Source: Pedobacter ginsenosidimutans
Lineage (GTDB): Bacteria; Bacteroidota; Bacteroidia; Sphingobacteriales; Sphingobacteriaceae
NCBI RefSeq assembly: GCF_001442625.1
Contig: NZ_LMZQ01000009.1
Location: 1 to 64,000 of the forward strand
Direction: 5' to 3'
Length of the DNA stretch: 64,000 bases
The position numbers were made by a program, and so were the translations under genes. This document shows positions 25,314 to 33,718 of this stretch, piece by piece. The notes under the pieces were generated by a model, which had not been told where the DNA came from, did not search any database, and saw nothing but the letters and a program-made list of their open reading frames with translations. Each line of letters begins with the position of its first letter. Positions within the stretch are counted from its first letter, which is position 1.

Positions 25314-27272
25314 ATGAAATTTAATCAATTAACTAAAATATTTTGCCTTTCTCTTTTAGTGGCATTTACTGCTTGTAAAAAGTATGGCTATGAAGTTCCG
25401 GATGGTTATCCTGATGATTCGCAGAATGTATCTGAAGGAACCATCGATACCAATATGAAACTGATCGATAAGTCGATGTACGCCAAGGCAAGGGTATTCC
25501 CGGGCTTGGTAGATCAAACAGAACCTCGGGTAAAAGATGCTCAGTTTACAATTAACCTTAATTTTACCGATCAAACCGCACAAAATTTAAGGATTGCTGA
25601 GGCACCGTCACCACAATACAGCACGGGTTATTATGCTGCCCCGGGTGAGCTGATCAAACTTGTGGTTCCGGCAGGGGTTGATGGTTTAACTGTACAGATT
25701 GGTGCACACACGGATAACCTGGCTGGTAAATCTCCCTTGCTTCGCGATCCGGTGATATATAACAGGAAAAAACTGGTTGCTGGTGTAAATTATATCCGTA
25801 ACCTTTACGGTGGTCATATTTACATTTTGGCTACTTTCGCTTATGCTAACCCGGTTACTTTTACCATTACTGGTGCTGTGGTATCGCCTGATTTTATTTT
25901 GGGACAAACCAGCGATGTCGATTGGGTAGCTAAAGTTAAAGCCTCGCAAGTGCCTTGGTTAGAGCTAAGGGCTAAAAGTGTTATTTTCACCATTCCCAGG
26001 GATAAAGTAATCGCTACTTTTAATTCAAACGAGCCTTTTACCAATCCTACAGCAGTATTTACCAAATGGAACGATGTTTTTGACTTGGATTATAATGCCT
26101 GGATGGGTTTATCAGATAATGCACCCGATATTAGAGACCGTAGCCCTCAAAGTCAGTGGCGTGGGGTACTCGATATTCAGCTTAGTTTAGGTTATGGCCA
26201 CTCGGGTTTTCCTTTTGTGGGCTTAAACGATTCTTATTGGTTTGCCAGTTTTACCAGCTTAAATTCAATCTCTACCAGTTCGGGCCAATGGGGTACCTAT
26301 CATGAGTTTGGACACAATTGTCAACAAGCAAATGTGTGGAGCTGGAGCACTTTGGGCGAAACCACCAACAACCTGTTCAGCTTTAAAGTAGCCAATAGGA
26401 TTGGAGCCAATTACAATATTCTACACCCGGCAGTTTCCAGCGGTTTTCCTAAAGCGATCGCTTATGCAAGTGGTACAGGAACCAAAAACTTTGATACAGA
26501 TGCTGCCATGAATACCGTGGATGAAGCGCCTTTTATGAAAATGACACCTTTTGTACAGATTTTTGAGAAGTATGGTTACGGTGCGATGACTTATTTATAT
26601 ACTGAGGCCCGCCATGCGCAGCGTTTAAATACAAACGACATTACCAAACATAACTTTGTGTACGAAAAACTATCTGATTATACCAAAACCGATTTATCAC
26701 CTTTTTTCGGTGCATGGGGAATTTTGATCAGTGATGCAGTGGTAGCAAAAGTAAATGCCAAATATCCGCTGCTAAAAACGGCTATATGGACTTACAATCC
26801 ACTAAACAAAACAGGGGGTACGGGTACAATTACCTACAACACCACTGTGGTATCGGTAAGTTCAGTTCAATCAGGTGATGGAACAACTGCTGCCCTGGTT
26901 GATGGAGCTGTTTCTGCCGCGTCTTACTGGCATTCAAACTATGGAACGGCAACCTCTACAAACACGTTGGGCTATCCCATCAATATTGTTCTAGGTACCG
27001 GATCACCTGTTCCTATAGCAGTTAAAGGTGTAACTTTTGCCCAAAGGCAAAATAATAGCGGTGGTTATGTAAAAGATGTAGAGATATTTACCAGTACCGA
27101 TAATGTGAATTATGTAAGTGTGGGCACCACCACTTTACCACAAAATACTTCAGTTTATAATTTTAACTTCCCTGGAGGTAACGTGAGTGCCAAGTTTGTA
27201 AAAGTGGTGATTAAAAGCGGTGCTAATGCTACGTATGCGAACTTATCAGAGTGCAACCTTATTAAACCTTAA
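25314..27272 (+). CDS. M60-family zinc metallopeptidase with C-terminal F5/8-type (CBM32-like) domain
   Basis: The 652-residue lipoprotein (Cys21) carries an M60/enhancin catalytic domain: HEFGH at 330-334 gives the two zinc histidines and catalytic Glu331, followed by Glu349 (STLGETTNNLFS) as probable third ligand. The N-terminal part (about 60-200) is the M60-like accessory beta domain. Residues about 510-650 look like a discoidin/CBM32 domain (AALVDGAVSAASYWHSNY, FAQRQNN...VKDVEIFTSTDNVNYVSVG, AKFVKVVIKSG). Characterised M60 peptidases cleave O-glycosylated proteins such as mucins. Sitting between two phosphodiesterase-like lipoproteins, it is the only clear hydrolase of the 11-gene operon. 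Confidence 0.85.
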   Translation: MKFNQLTKIFCLSLLVAFTACKKYGYEVPDGYPDDSQNVSEGTIDTNMKLIDKSMYAKARVFPGLVDQTEPRVKDAQFTINLNFTDQTAQNLRIAEAPSPQYSTGYYAAPGELIKLVVPAGVDGLTVQIGAHTDNLAGKSPLLRDPVIYNRKKLVAGVNYIRNLYGGHIYILATFAYANPVTFTITGAVVSPDFILGQTSDVDWVAKVKASQVPWLELRAKSVIFTIPRDKVIATFNSNEPFTNPTAVFTKWNDVFDLDYNAWMGLSDNAPDIRDRSPQSQWRGVLDIQLSLGYGHSGFPFVGLNDSYWFASFTSLNSISTSSGQWGTYHEFGHNCQQANVWSWSTLGETTNNLFSFKVANRIGANYNILHPAVSSGFPKAIAYASGTGTKNFDTDAAMNTVDEAPFMKMTPFVQIFEKYGYGAMTYLYTEARHAQRLNTNDITKHNFVYEKLSDYTKTDLSPFFGAWGILISDAVVAKVNAKYPLLKTAIWTYNPLNKTGGTGTITYNTTVVSVSSVQSGDGTTAALVDGAVSAASYWHSNYGTATSTNTLGYPINIVLGTGSPVPIAVKGVTFAQRQNNSGGYVKDVEIFTSTDNVNYVSVGTTTLPQNTSVYNFNFPGGNVSAKFVKVVIKSGANATYANLSECNLIKP

Positions 27273-27283
27273 CTCTCGCTATT

Positions 27284-28987
27284 ATGAAAACAAACCATAA
27301 AATATACAATATACTGCTTTGTATTTGCGCAATAGGCCTATTAACATATTCTGGCTGTAAAAAATATGCTAATCCACCAGCAATTTACGAAGACCTAAAG
27401 CCACTCTCTGCGGGGCAGCGTAAAATTTTGGTCATCAGCATCGATGGACTAACAGGTTCAGAATTGCAGACTGTTGCACCAACCAATATTACAACCCTGC
27501 AAAAGAATGCTAAATATTCTTATAATACTTTAAAAACAGCTTCTGATGCAGCCGGTTGGGTATCCATGTTAACCGGTACCAGCTTTGTGAAACACCAGAT
27601 CAGTACTGATAATTTCGAACGTGCAGCAGGTTCGGGTATTGATGAACATGCCACCATTGTATCTTACCGGAATGTATTTGATTACATTACACAGTACAAA
27701 TCGGTAAAAACTGCTTTAATTACCCCTTGGACTAATTTGCGGAATTATATGAAAAATGCAGATTTTGCCCCTGTTGTATCAACTGATATAGCGGTTAAAG
27801 ACAGTACCGTGAGCATTCTAAATAGCCAAACAGGTTTGGGAACCATATTTGTTAACCTTAAAGACGTTGAAGCGGCTGGCGTTAATGGAGGCTACGTGGC
27901 TACCAATGCCAACTATAAAAATGCGATTATAAAGGCCGATGAATACGTTGGTAATATTTTAACAGCTTTAAAAGCAAGAAAAAATTATGTAAACGAAGAT
28001 TGGCTGGTGATATTAACCAGTAATCATGGAGGTAGTAGTGCAAATCCAACAAATGGTTTTACTTTAGTTTATCACCCTGCTTTTAAACCGTTTGAGTTAA
28101 AAAAATCAGGTTTTAATCCTGTACTTTTTAGCACCAATACCTCAAGGGCGGTTACGCCAAATGATAATGGTCTTTATGATGTAGGCGATACCAAAAGCAT
28201 TACTGTTCAAATGGAAACTAAGTTTAATTCGACCAATGTAAATTATCCTACATTTTTTGGGAAAAGTACCAATTTGAATGGTTCAAGTATTACGGGATGG
28301 CAATGGGGTCATTATGGCGATCAATGGTCGGTTACCGTCGGGGGAACAACGAATGGCGGTTCAGGAAAATTACAGGTAAATTCTACCACTCCACCAGGAA
28401 CCATCTGGCACACTTTAACCATGAGTATTAATACTACTGTTAATACACAGGGAGTTGCGACAGCCAGAACGCTTAAGTTGTATGTTGATGGGAATTTGGA
28501 AGCTACAAGCGATATATTAGCCAGAAAAAGTTTAACTACCAGTGAGCTGCTCCGGATAGGCCATAGAACAGGAGACACTGATACGCCAACTCCATTTTAC
28601 GGAGCAAACTTAGCATTTTTTAATGTAGCGCTAAGCGATGCCGTGATAAAGGCAAATGTTGGCCTGAAAGACATTACCAAACACCCTAATTATAACAATT
28701 TAATTGGCTTTTGGCCAATGGATGAAGGTACTGAAGGTACGTTTTTCAATAAAGCACCTGTTGGTTATAACATGTCGCTTTCCGGTGTATACAGTTGGGC
28801 GAACCTGGGTAATTCATATCCTCCAGGTACAACACCTGAGCCAGTTACATCATCTTTATCAATCCCATCAACGGTAAGTGATGTATCTGCTTTAGCATTA
28901 TATTGGATGAAAATTAATATCCTTCCTGATTTCGGTTTTGACGGTAAACCTTACCTCAAAAACTTTGAGTTAGAATTCTTAAAATAG
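27284..28987 (+). CDS. Phosphodiesterase-like plus LamG lipoprotein, second paralogue
   Basis: The 567-residue lipoprotein (Cys25, TYSGC) has the same layout as the gene at 23563. Its phosphodiesterase-like domain has ILVISIDGLTG (Asp54), ASDAAGWVSMLTGTSFVKHQI and LVILTSNHGG. Its LamG-like domain has SITVQMETKFNS, WHTLTMSINT, LKLYVDGNLEATS and ANLAFFNVALSD. Here the His of SDHGG is kept (His248) but the Asp is Asn247, so metal binding is again compromised. It is the last gene of the operon; an intrinsic terminator follows 18 nt after the stop codon. Confidence 0.72.
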   Translation: MKTNHKIYNILLCICAIGLLTYSGCKKYANPPAIYEDLKPLSAGQRKILVISIDGLTGSELQTVAPTNITTLQKNAKYSYNTLKTASDAAGWVSMLTGTSFVKHQISTDNFERAAGSGIDEHATIVSYRNVFDYITQYKSVKTALITPWTNLRNYMKNADFAPVVSTDIAVKDSTVSILNSQTGLGTIFVNLKDVEAAGVNGGYVATNANYKNAIIKADEYVGNILTALKARKNYVNEDWLVILTSNHGGSSANPTNGFTLVYHPAFKPFELKKSGFNPVLFSTNTSRAVTPNDNGLYDVGDTKSITVQMETKFNSTNVNYPTFFGKSTNLNGSSITGWQWGHYGDQWSVTVGGTTNGGSGKLQVNSTTPPGTIWHTLTMSINTTVNTQGVATARTLKLYVDGNLEATSDILARKSLTTSELLRIGHRTGDTDTPTPFYGANLAFFNVALSDAVIKANVGLKDITKHPNYNNLIGFWPMDEGTEGTFFNKAPVGYNMSLSGVYSWANLGNSYPPGTTPEPVTSSLSIPSTVSDVSALALYWMKINILPDFGFDGKPYLKNFELEFLK

Positions 28988-29005
28988 TAGTTAGTTTAGT
29001 TAGTG

Positions 29006-29039
29006 AAACCCTTTCCGCCAGAGGTGGCAAGGGTTTTTT
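29006..29039 (+). terminator. Intrinsic terminator ending the SusCD operon
   Basis: AAACCCTT (29006-29013) pairs with AAGGGTTT (29029-29036); the inner CCGCC/GGTGG segments pair with one wobble around an AGA loop. The stem runs into TTTTTT. It separates the 11-gene operon from the beta-galactosidase gene. Confidence 0.8.
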
Positions 29040-29118
29040 CTGTTTTAGGCTATTTGCAAAGCAATATCTGAGGTGATTTACGCTTATAAATTAACTTCTC
29101 GGTAACATATTTAAAACT

Positions 29119-29128
29119 CAAACGTTTG
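29119..29128. promoter_or_regulatory. LacI/PurR-type operator, site 3 (beta-galactosidase)
   Basis: CAAACGTTTG followed by CGCTAAA repeats the operator core and the right flank seen at 9317 and 9581. It is 74 bp before the GH2 start codon. A weak -7-like GTAATTTG lies at 29165-29172. The shared site suggests common control of the SusCD operon and the glycosidase genes. Confidence 0.65.
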
Positions 29129-29201
29129 CGCTAAAACAATTTCATCATTATCAGTTAATCATCAGTAATTTGGAGCAACAAACCAAAATTATACACACAG
29201 A

Positions 29202-32200
29202 ATGAAGCAAAAATTAACCATTTTATTTACATCATTATTTATTGCCGGGCAAATCAGCGCACAAGATCTGCCCTCCGAACTGCAAACCCCCGAAGTGGTT
29301 TCGGTAAACCGTTTGCCTATGCGGGCATCGGCTTTTGCTTTCGAAAACCAGGATTTAGCAACTAAAAGAGCTAAAGAAAAATCAGCATATTTTTTATCAT
29401 TAAACGGTACCTGGAAGTTTAACTGGGTAAAAGACCCACGTAAACGGCCTGCCGATTTTTATAAAGTAGATTTTGATGATAAAGGCTGGGATAATTTTAA
29501 AGTACCTGCCAACTGGGAAGTGAATGGTTATGGGCTTCCAATTTACGTAAACCAACCATACGAATTTGCTGGCCGACAGCTAACAGGCGCAAAAATGAAC
29601 CCACCATTCGATATTCCTGCAGATAATAATCCGGTAGGTTCGTACCGGAAGAAAATCAATATTCCGACTAATTGGGGCGGTAGACAGGTGTTTATCAGCC
29701 TTGGTGCTGTTAAATCTGCTTTTTACATCTGGGTAAATGGTAAAAAAGTAGGTTATAGTGAAGATAGTAAACTCGCTGCTGAATTTGATATTACCAAATA
29801 TGTTAAGCCAGGAGAAAATACCATTGCACTACAGGTTTACAGATGGAGTGACGGAACCTATTTAGAATGCCAGGACATGTGGCGCATATCGGGAATAGAG
29901 CGCGAGGTTTATTTATATTCTACACCAAAATTAGATATCCGCGATTTTAAAGTTGTGGGTAATTTAGATGCCACTTATAATAACGGATTACTAAATGTAG
30001 ATTTAGCGGTAGAAAATTATAAAATAGATCAACGTACCAATCATAGCCGCCCAGATAGTTTTTACGTAGCACTCGATTTAGTTGATGCCAAAGGAAATAA
30101 TGTTTGGAAAGATGCCACCACAATCCAAAAAGTGCTTGGCAATTATAAAACCGATCTTTCTTTTAAAACACAGATCAGTAATGTAAAAAACTGGTCGGCA
30201 GAAATTCCTTATTTATATACGCTTTACATCACTTTAAAAGATAAAAACAATAAGATAATCGAGGTAATTCCACAACGCGTAGGCTTCCGCTCAGTAGAAA
30301 TTAAAGGCAGCGATTTACTGGTTAATGGTAAACGTGTGTTTTTAAAAGGTGTAAACAGGCACGAACATAATGCCACACAAGGCCATACTTTAACCCATGC
30401 CGATATGGAAAAAGATATGGAAATGATGAAGAAACTGAATGTAAATGCAGTTCGTCATTCCCATTATCCACCAGATCCTTATTGGATGGAACTTTGCGAT
30501 GAATATGGTTTGTATGTAATAGACGAAGCCAATATCGAATCACATGGCCGTTATTACAGTTTGGAAACTACTTTTGCCAACGATAAACAATGGCGTATTC
30601 CTCATCTTGAGCGCATTACCAGAATGTATGAGCGTGATAAAAACCATGCATCGGTAATTACCTGGTCGTTAGGTAACGAAGCCGGTAATGGGGTTAACTT
30701 TTACGAGGCTTATCAATGGCTTAAAGGAAAAGATTTCCGCCCGGTGCAATACGAAAGAGCTGAGGGCGATTTCAATACAGATATGATTGTTCCGCAATAT
30801 CCTTCACCAAATTATCTGCCGCGCTATTCGAAGCAGGATAAAGAAACACGTCCGTTTATTATGAGTGAATATGCCCACATTATGGGTAACAGTTTGGGTA
30901 ATTTTAAAGAATATTGGGATGCCATAGAGAACAACCCCAAACTACAGGGTGGTTTTGTTTGGGAGTGGATAGATCAGGCAATCGATACCGTTAAAAATGG
31001 CAAACGCATCATGGCTTATGGTGGCGATTTCCCGTTAAGTGGCCCCGTTGACGAAAACTTTAGCGATAACGATTTTTGTGTAAAGGGTGTTGTTACGGCC
31101 TACCGCGGAATGACGCCGATGGCTGTGGAATTGAAAAAAGTACATCAATATATCAAAACTACTTTCAACGGTATCAACCAGATCAATGTAAACAACAGCT
31201 ATTTCTTTAAAGATATCAGTAATGTGCAGTTAAACTGGGAACTGGTAGAAGATGGAAAAGTGATTCAAAGTGGTGTGGTAAGTAATCTGGATATTGGTCC
31301 GCGCCAAACACAGCTATTAAGCATGCCATTTAAAACGAATTATGCTGCGGGAAAAGAATATTTCTTAAATGTGCATTACCGCTTAAAAACAGCTGAGCCA
31401 TTTTTAGAAAAAGGTTATGAAATTGCTTACGAGCAGATCGCATTAGCCGGAGCGCCAAAAGCCAATGTTTATAGTGGCAACAAGAAAGCTTTAAAGATTG
31501 AGCAGACCGCAGAAAAAGCAGTGGTTAAAGGAAGCGATTTTACAATTACTTTCGATTTAACTAGGGGAATGTTAACAAGCTATGTTTCCAAAGGGCAAGA
31601 ATTACTAGCCTCGGGTCCACAACCTGGATTTTACCGTGCACCAACCGACAACGATATTGGTGCAGGCTTAAATACCAAATTACGTATGTGGCGTAATGTG
31701 TACCAGGATAACAACGCAAGTAACATTAAATCAACTGTAAATTCAACTGTTGATGGCTTTAGCCTAACCATTAAATCGTCACTACTTAAAGGTGATGCAG
31801 AAACTACACAAGAATTTAATGTATCTGCTGATGGAACAGTTAAAGTAAACAATCAATTTAAAGCTGTAACAGGCAACTACAAAAGTTTAATGCGTATCGG
31901 TAACGATCTGCAGTTGAAAAATGATTATAGCAACATCCAATGGTATGGTCGTGGTCCGGGCGAAAATTATGTAGATAGAAAAACAGCCTCATTAATAGGT
32001 ACTTATAAATCAACAGTTGGAGATCAGTATTTCCCTTATGCACGTCCTCAGGAAAGTGGCAATAAAACCGATGTGCGTTGGGTAACTTTTACCAATAAAG
32101 CAGGCAAGGGCTTACGTTTCGAATTTGCAGATCAGTTGTTGAGCTTTAATGCACTGCCATATTCGGTAGAAGATTTAGATCCAGAGGCAGAGAAAAAACA

Positions 32201-32366
32201 ATATCACTCTGGCGAACTGATAAAACGCAATCAGATTTACGTGCACATGGATATGCAGCAACTAGGTGTTCAAGGGATCGATAGTTGGGGTTCTATGCCG
32301 TTAATTCAATACCAGATCCCGTTTAAAGATTACCAGTACAGCTATTATATCAAACCGATTAACTAA
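29202..32366 (+). CDS. Secreted GH2 beta-galactosidase (LacZ-type)
   Basis: The 1054-residue protein has a signal peptide (about 1-21, cut at ISAQ), so it works in the periplasm or at the surface. It has the full LacZ architecture: jelly-roll sugar-binding domain (60-240), Ig-like domains, TIM barrel with SLGNEAGNG (acid/base Glu493) and FIMSEYAHIMGN (nucleophile Glu556), and the C-terminal Bgal small-chain region (from about 770: YRAPTDNDIGAG, QWYGRGPGENY). The aromatic loop GGFVWEWIDQ is present. It should release beta-linked galactose from oligosaccharides or glycopeptides imported by the locus. The LacI-type site upstream ties it to the SusCD operon. Confidence 0.92.
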   Translation: MKQKLTILFTSLFIAGQISAQDLPSELQTPEVVSVNRLPMRASAFAFENQDLATKRAKEKSAYFLSLNGTWKFNWVKDPRKRPADFYKVDFDDKGWDNFKVPANWEVNGYGLPIYVNQPYEFAGRQLTGAKMNPPFDIPADNNPVGSYRKKINIPTNWGGRQVFISLGAVKSAFYIWVNGKKVGYSEDSKLAAEFDITKYVKPGENTIALQVYRWSDGTYLECQDMWRISGIEREVYLYSTPKLDIRDFKVVGNLDATYNNGLLNVDLAVENYKIDQRTNHSRPDSFYVALDLVDAKGNNVWKDATTIQKVLGNYKTDLSFKTQISNVKNWSAEIPYLYTLYITLKDKNNKIIEVIPQRVGFRSVEIKGSDLLVNGKRVFLKGVNRHEHNATQGHTLTHADMEKDMEMMKKLNVNAVRHSHYPPDPYWMELCDEYGLYVIDEANIESHGRYYSLETTFANDKQWRIPHLERITRMYERDKNHASVITWSLGNEAGNGVNFYEAYQWLKGKDFRPVQYERAEGDFNTDMIVPQYPSPNYLPRYSKQDKETRPFIMSEYAHIMGNSLGNFKEYWDAIENNPKLQGGFVWEWIDQAIDTVKNGKRIMAYGGDFPLSGPVDENFSDNDFCVKGVVTAYRGMTPMAVELKKVHQYIKTTFNGINQINVNNSYFFKDISNVQLNWELVEDGKVIQSGVVSNLDIGPRQTQLLSMPFKTNYAAGKEYFLNVHYRLKTAEPFLEKGYEIAYEQIALAGAPKANVYSGNKKALKIEQTAEKAVVKGSDFTITFDLTRGMLTSYVSKGQELLASGPQPGFYRAPTDNDIGAGLNTKLRMWRNVYQDNNASNIKSTVNSTVDGFSLTIKSSLLKGDAETTQEFNVSADGTVKVNNQFKAVTGNYKSLMRIGNDLQLKNDYSNIQWYGRGPGENYVDRKTASLIGTYKSTVGDQYFPYARPQESGNKTDVRWVTFTNKAGKGLRFEFADQLLSFNALPYSVEDLDPEAEKKQYHSGELIKRNQIYVHMDMQQLGVQGIDSWGSMPLIQYQIPFKDYQYSYYIKPIN

Positions 32367-32378
32367 ATAACCATTATT

Positions 32379-32438
32379 CGTCATTGCTAGGCACGAAGCA
32401 ATCTTTTTCAATCGGATTGCTTTATGCCAAGTAATGAT
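32379..32438. repeat. Dispersed palindromic repeat (CGTCATTGC... type)
   Basis: CGTCATTGCTAGGCACGAAG with GCAATC on the left and GGATTGCTTTATGCCAAG with TAATGA on the right form an imperfect long inverted repeat, a sequence type widespread between bacterial genes. It fills most of the 113-bp gap between the GH2 and GH27 genes. Confidence 0.6.
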
Positions 32439-32479
32439 TTGGATAAAAAATTTTAATACAGAAGTCTAACCAAAATAAT

Positions 32480-33682
32480 ATGAAATTTATCAAAATCTGT
32501 TTAACCTTATTGTTATTTGCTCAAATCAGCTTTGCACAAGAATCAAAACTAGCTGCAACACCACCAATGGGCTGGATGAGTTGGAACATCATGTCCGAAA
32601 ATCCGAATGAAAAAGATATTAAAGAAATGGCCGATGCAATGGTTGCCAGTGGGATGGTGAAAGCAGGCTATCAATATATTTTTTTAGATGATTGTTGGCA
32701 AGGTGGCCGCGATAATAAAAACAAAATCATTGCCGACCCAAAGAAATTTCCTTCAGGCATTAAAGCCCTGGCCGATTACCTGCATAACAAAGGGATGAAA
32801 TTGGGGATCTATTCTGATGCTGCTCCTTTAACCTGTGGTGGTTATACCGCAAGTTTAAATTTCGAAGATCAGGATGCTAAAACTTTTGCATCATGGGGGA
32901 TCGATTATTTAAAATACGACTATTGCAATGCACCAGAAGATGTTGAAACTGCTAAAGCCCGTTACGGTAAAATAGCCCAGGCGCTACGCAAATCGGGTAG
33001 AGAAATTGTATTGGGAATCTGCGAGTGGGGGCCACGCGAACCATGGAACTGGGGTGCGCAGGTTGGCGGACAGAGCTGGCGTACCACTTACGATATCAGA
33101 GACAAATGGAATGATGTAGAGGGTAAGGGTGGCGTTGGTATTTACAATGTAGTAGATAAAACAGCCGGATTGGCAAGTTTTTCGGGTCCAGGTAAATGGA
33201 ACGATGGAGATATGTTGGTGGCAGGTTTACATGGCACAAAAGGCCCGTCATCAGCTTTTAATGGTAAAGGTTGTACCCAGGCTGAATATCAGAGTCAAAT
33301 GAGTTTGTACAGTATGCTTAATTCGCCACTATATGCAAGCTGCGATATCCGTAAAATGGATAATGAGGCAAAGGCCATTTTTACAAATGAAGAAATAATT
33401 GCATTAAATCAAGACGCTTTGGGTAAACAGGCCGAAAGAAAAATCAAAACCGATAGCTGGGATGTTTTTGTTCGTCCTTTAGCCAATGGAGATTTCGCAA
33501 TAGCGATTTTAAATAAATCGACAGCTGCCCAAAATGCAAAAATAAATTTTGCTGAGTTAGGCCTGGCTGGTAAATATGAGATCAGGGATTTATGGCAACA
33601 TAAAGTAATTGGCAAAAATAACAAGTGGAATGGTGAGGTAACTGTTCATGAAACCAAGGTTTTCCGCCTAAAAAAAGCATAA
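32480..33682 (+). CDS. Secreted GH27 alpha-galactosidase
   Basis: The 400-residue protein has a signal peptide (1-19, ISFAQ). GH27 motifs: PPMGWMSWN (28-36), FLDDCWQ (68-74), YLKYDYCN with nucleophile Asp147, and SWRTTYDIRDKW with acid/base Asp205. The segment CEWG keeps the Glu (Glu182) that in human alpha-galactosidase A contacts the 2-hydroxyl, where N-acetylgalactosaminidases have Ser, so alpha-galactosidase is favoured. The C-terminal beta domain (about 315-400) is present and length is normal. It is probably cotranscribed with the M60 gene 36 nt downstream. Confidence 0.9.
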   Translation: MKFIKICLTLLLFAQISFAQESKLAATPPMGWMSWNIMSENPNEKDIKEMADAMVASGMVKAGYQYIFLDDCWQGGRDNKNKIIADPKKFPSGIKALADYLHNKGMKLGIYSDAAPLTCGGYTASLNFEDQDAKTFASWGIDYLKYDYCNAPEDVETAKARYGKIAQALRKSGREIVLGICEWGPREPWNWGAQVGGQSWRTTYDIRDKWNDVEGKGGVGIYNVVDKTAGLASFSGPGKWNDGDMLVAGLHGTKGPSSAFNGKGCTQAEYQSQMSLYSMLNSPLYASCDIRKMDNEAKAIFTNEEIIALNQDALGKQAERKIKTDSWDVFVRPLANGDFAIAILNKSTAAQNAKINFAELGLAGKYEIRDLWQHKVIGKNNKWNGEVTVHETKVFRLKKA

Positions 33683-33718
33683 CACTCAAATAACAACAAA
33701 CCAAATACACAAACACAA

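Noticed and set aside
32480..33682. Assignment of the GH27 enzyme as alpha-N-acetylgalactosaminidase, which would fit mucin O-glycans
   Set aside because: The substrate-selecting position in CEWG keeps Glu as in alpha-galactosidase rather than Ser as in the N-acetylgalactosaminidases.
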